A DNA stretch of 64,000 bases. Origin: Moringa oleifera. Lineage: Eukaryota; Streptophyta; Magnoliopsida; Brassicales; Moringaceae. This document shows positions 62,520-64,000 of the stretch, in pieces (the stretch's first letter is position 1; each line of letters starts with the position of its first letter). Below the pieces are notes generated by a model. The model was not told the DNA's origin. It ran no database searches and saw nothing but the letters and a program-made list of their open reading frames with translations. Location of the stretch: assembly GCA_021397835.1 (NCBI GenBank), contig JAJFZO010000866.1:937501-1001500 (forward strand). The letters are read 5' to 3'. A program made the position numbers and the translations under genes.

Positions 62520-64000
62520 AATTCTCCAAGTACAAGAAAGAAAAATAAGCTAAACAGGCATTATTAATTCAAATTTCAACTAGGAGAATCAAAAGAATTG
62601 TCAATACCAAAATCCCAGATTGAGAAATTGCCCAAATCCGATTTGAAGTGAAAAAGCAAAGACCAAGAAAACACTACACTGACGTTCAGAACTCAAACAA
62701 AAATGACTGAAATGTTTAGTTATTATCAGAAACCAGGATTTGTAGAACACGAATGAAACACCAAAGGAAACAACAACTTAATGACTGCAAATTTCGAACC
62801 TAAACCCTTCAGAAAGCAGGAAAGGAGAAGGCTCAAGACGCCCTTCAAGTTCAAAGCTCTGAGCAGAAAGAATCGGAAGACTAAAGCTCGAAAAGTGCAA
62901 AGCAAAAACACGTGCGACTTCTTTAAATGGAGACAAGAAAGAGTGCAAGAATTCAAGCTATATCCTAGGGAAAAACCCATCTCGTGAAAGATAAGGATGT
63001 ATTTCGTTCAAAGTAAACTACAAAAAATTCGGAGATAATAAAAATACAATAGAGAAGAAAAGAATGGCTAATATTTACATAGAAAATTTCTGGAGAGAGA
63101 GGGTATATCGAGACAGAGAAGATTCACGGATTTGGTGTCGCTTTCTCAGGAGTTCAGTTGGACTTAAGCGAGAGAGCCAATTTCTGATGGAATAGATATA
63201 TACATTTATACTGTATGAGTAACCACAACAGAAGCAGGAACAGAGCTCTTTTTGGGGTAAACGCGTTTGACAGGGAACCAAAGGAAGAGGAAGCTACAGT
63301 TATATTATCTGCACACATAATTAGACAAAATTAGATAAAAAGATAGAGGCAGAGGAAGAGAGAGAGAGAGAAAGATGAGATTTTTGTAAAAATCACCGTC
63401 TTCTCTCAATCTCTCATTTGAGCTCAAAAGTCGAGCCTTTGAAGCATTCTTTCTTCGAAGTCCTCACATGAAAACAGTGGTTACCTGCTCCGCTTCAAAA
63501 GGAGAAAAAGATAAAAGACAATATGGATCATTTTGAGAAGATCAAAGACCTCAAGTTTTGATTTAGAAATCATAAACAACAGCAAGAAATTAAAAAAACA
63601 AAAGTATTTTGTTTTGGATGGGATGATGTAAATACATGGAATAATTCGCGGATCTATGAATCGTATGAATATGATAAGACAATTTTACTATGAAAATCAT
63701 GGGCAGGTGCATACGTTGTTTAGTAGTAGTTAACCATTCAGTGACATTTCAACTGTTTCCTGCACGAGATTATTGGAATGTCAAGTCAGAGTGTTTTAGT
63801 ATCCTATAATGACGTCATTGGAATCTATCATGGGAAGCTTCTTCCTTTTATGGACATGCATATTTCAGAGCAATGAATCACCAGTCAGAAAGTTCATACC
63901 CAAATGGCAGCCCTCCAAGTTCACTTTTGCCACAATTACCCAATTGGGGATGTAAGACGCCAACAGTTCTTAAGGAAGAATTAAGGAAAAGGAAGATTTT
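62520..64000. other. Upstream region of the GH127 gene to the window edge
   Basis: Probable leader and promoter of the minus-strand GH127 gene, with a GA/CT microsatellite at 63355-63375 that could lie in the transcript start region. ACACGTGCG, a G-box core, lies at 62908-62916. Beyond 63480 nothing recognisable was seen. Confidence 0.4.

Overview
This 64-kb window is nuclear DNA of a flowering plant, most likely a eudicot. The evidence is the split genes with GT-AG introns, the AT-rich intergenic DNA, the plant-specific families (FAR1-related FRS4, an FBH-type bHLH, a DRT100-like LRR protein, plant-type GH127) and the plant LINE, Ty1/copia and Mutator-like remnants. I cannot name the species. 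No organelle DNA, rRNA, tRNA or bacterial operon was recognised.

Layout. (1) 1-18.7 kb: a WD40-repeat gene on the minus strand. It runs off the left edge and its introns are swollen by transposons: LINE pieces at 1-2.8 kb, and a 9.8-kb intron holding a LINE ORF2 relic (minus) and a decayed Ty1/copia element with both LTRs (plus). (2) 19.6-27.6 kb: a decayed Mutator-like element (MULE) with a DUF1985/Ulp1-protease gene on plus and a MURA transposase gene on minus, facing each other. Five tandem-repeat arrays in it share a CGTAAC/CGTACC core, and the core flips strand in the middle of the element. This is the most unusual structure in the window. (3) 28.5-31 kb: two intronless histone H3.1 genes in tandem on minus, with S-phase type promoter motifs. 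(4) 31.4-34.1 kb: a four-exon plant gene of unknown function with a PDZ-like stretch (minus). (5) 36.3-39.7 kb: a six-exon plant coiled-coil protein (minus). (6) 41.8-43.6 kb: an FBH-type bHLH transcription factor (minus). (7) 44.6-48.6 kb: AT-rich DNA without genes. (8) 48.7-53.2 kb: FRS4 (plus). (9) 55.4-56.5 kb: an intronless DRT100-like secreted LRR protein (plus). (10) 57.4-62.5 kb: a twelve-exon GH127 beta-L-arabinofuranosidase-type gene (minus), convergent with the LRR gene.

These are independent housekeeping, regulatory and cell-wall genes, not an operon or pathway cluster. Two loose themes stand out. The last two genes encode proteins with signal peptides that probably act in the wall or secretory pathway. 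FRS4 belongs to a family derived from MULE transposases and lies about 23 kb from a MULE that still carries recognisable transposase sequence. Exon boundaries were worked out by hand from splice sites, reading phase and protein sense. All introns given join in phase, but none has transcript support here.
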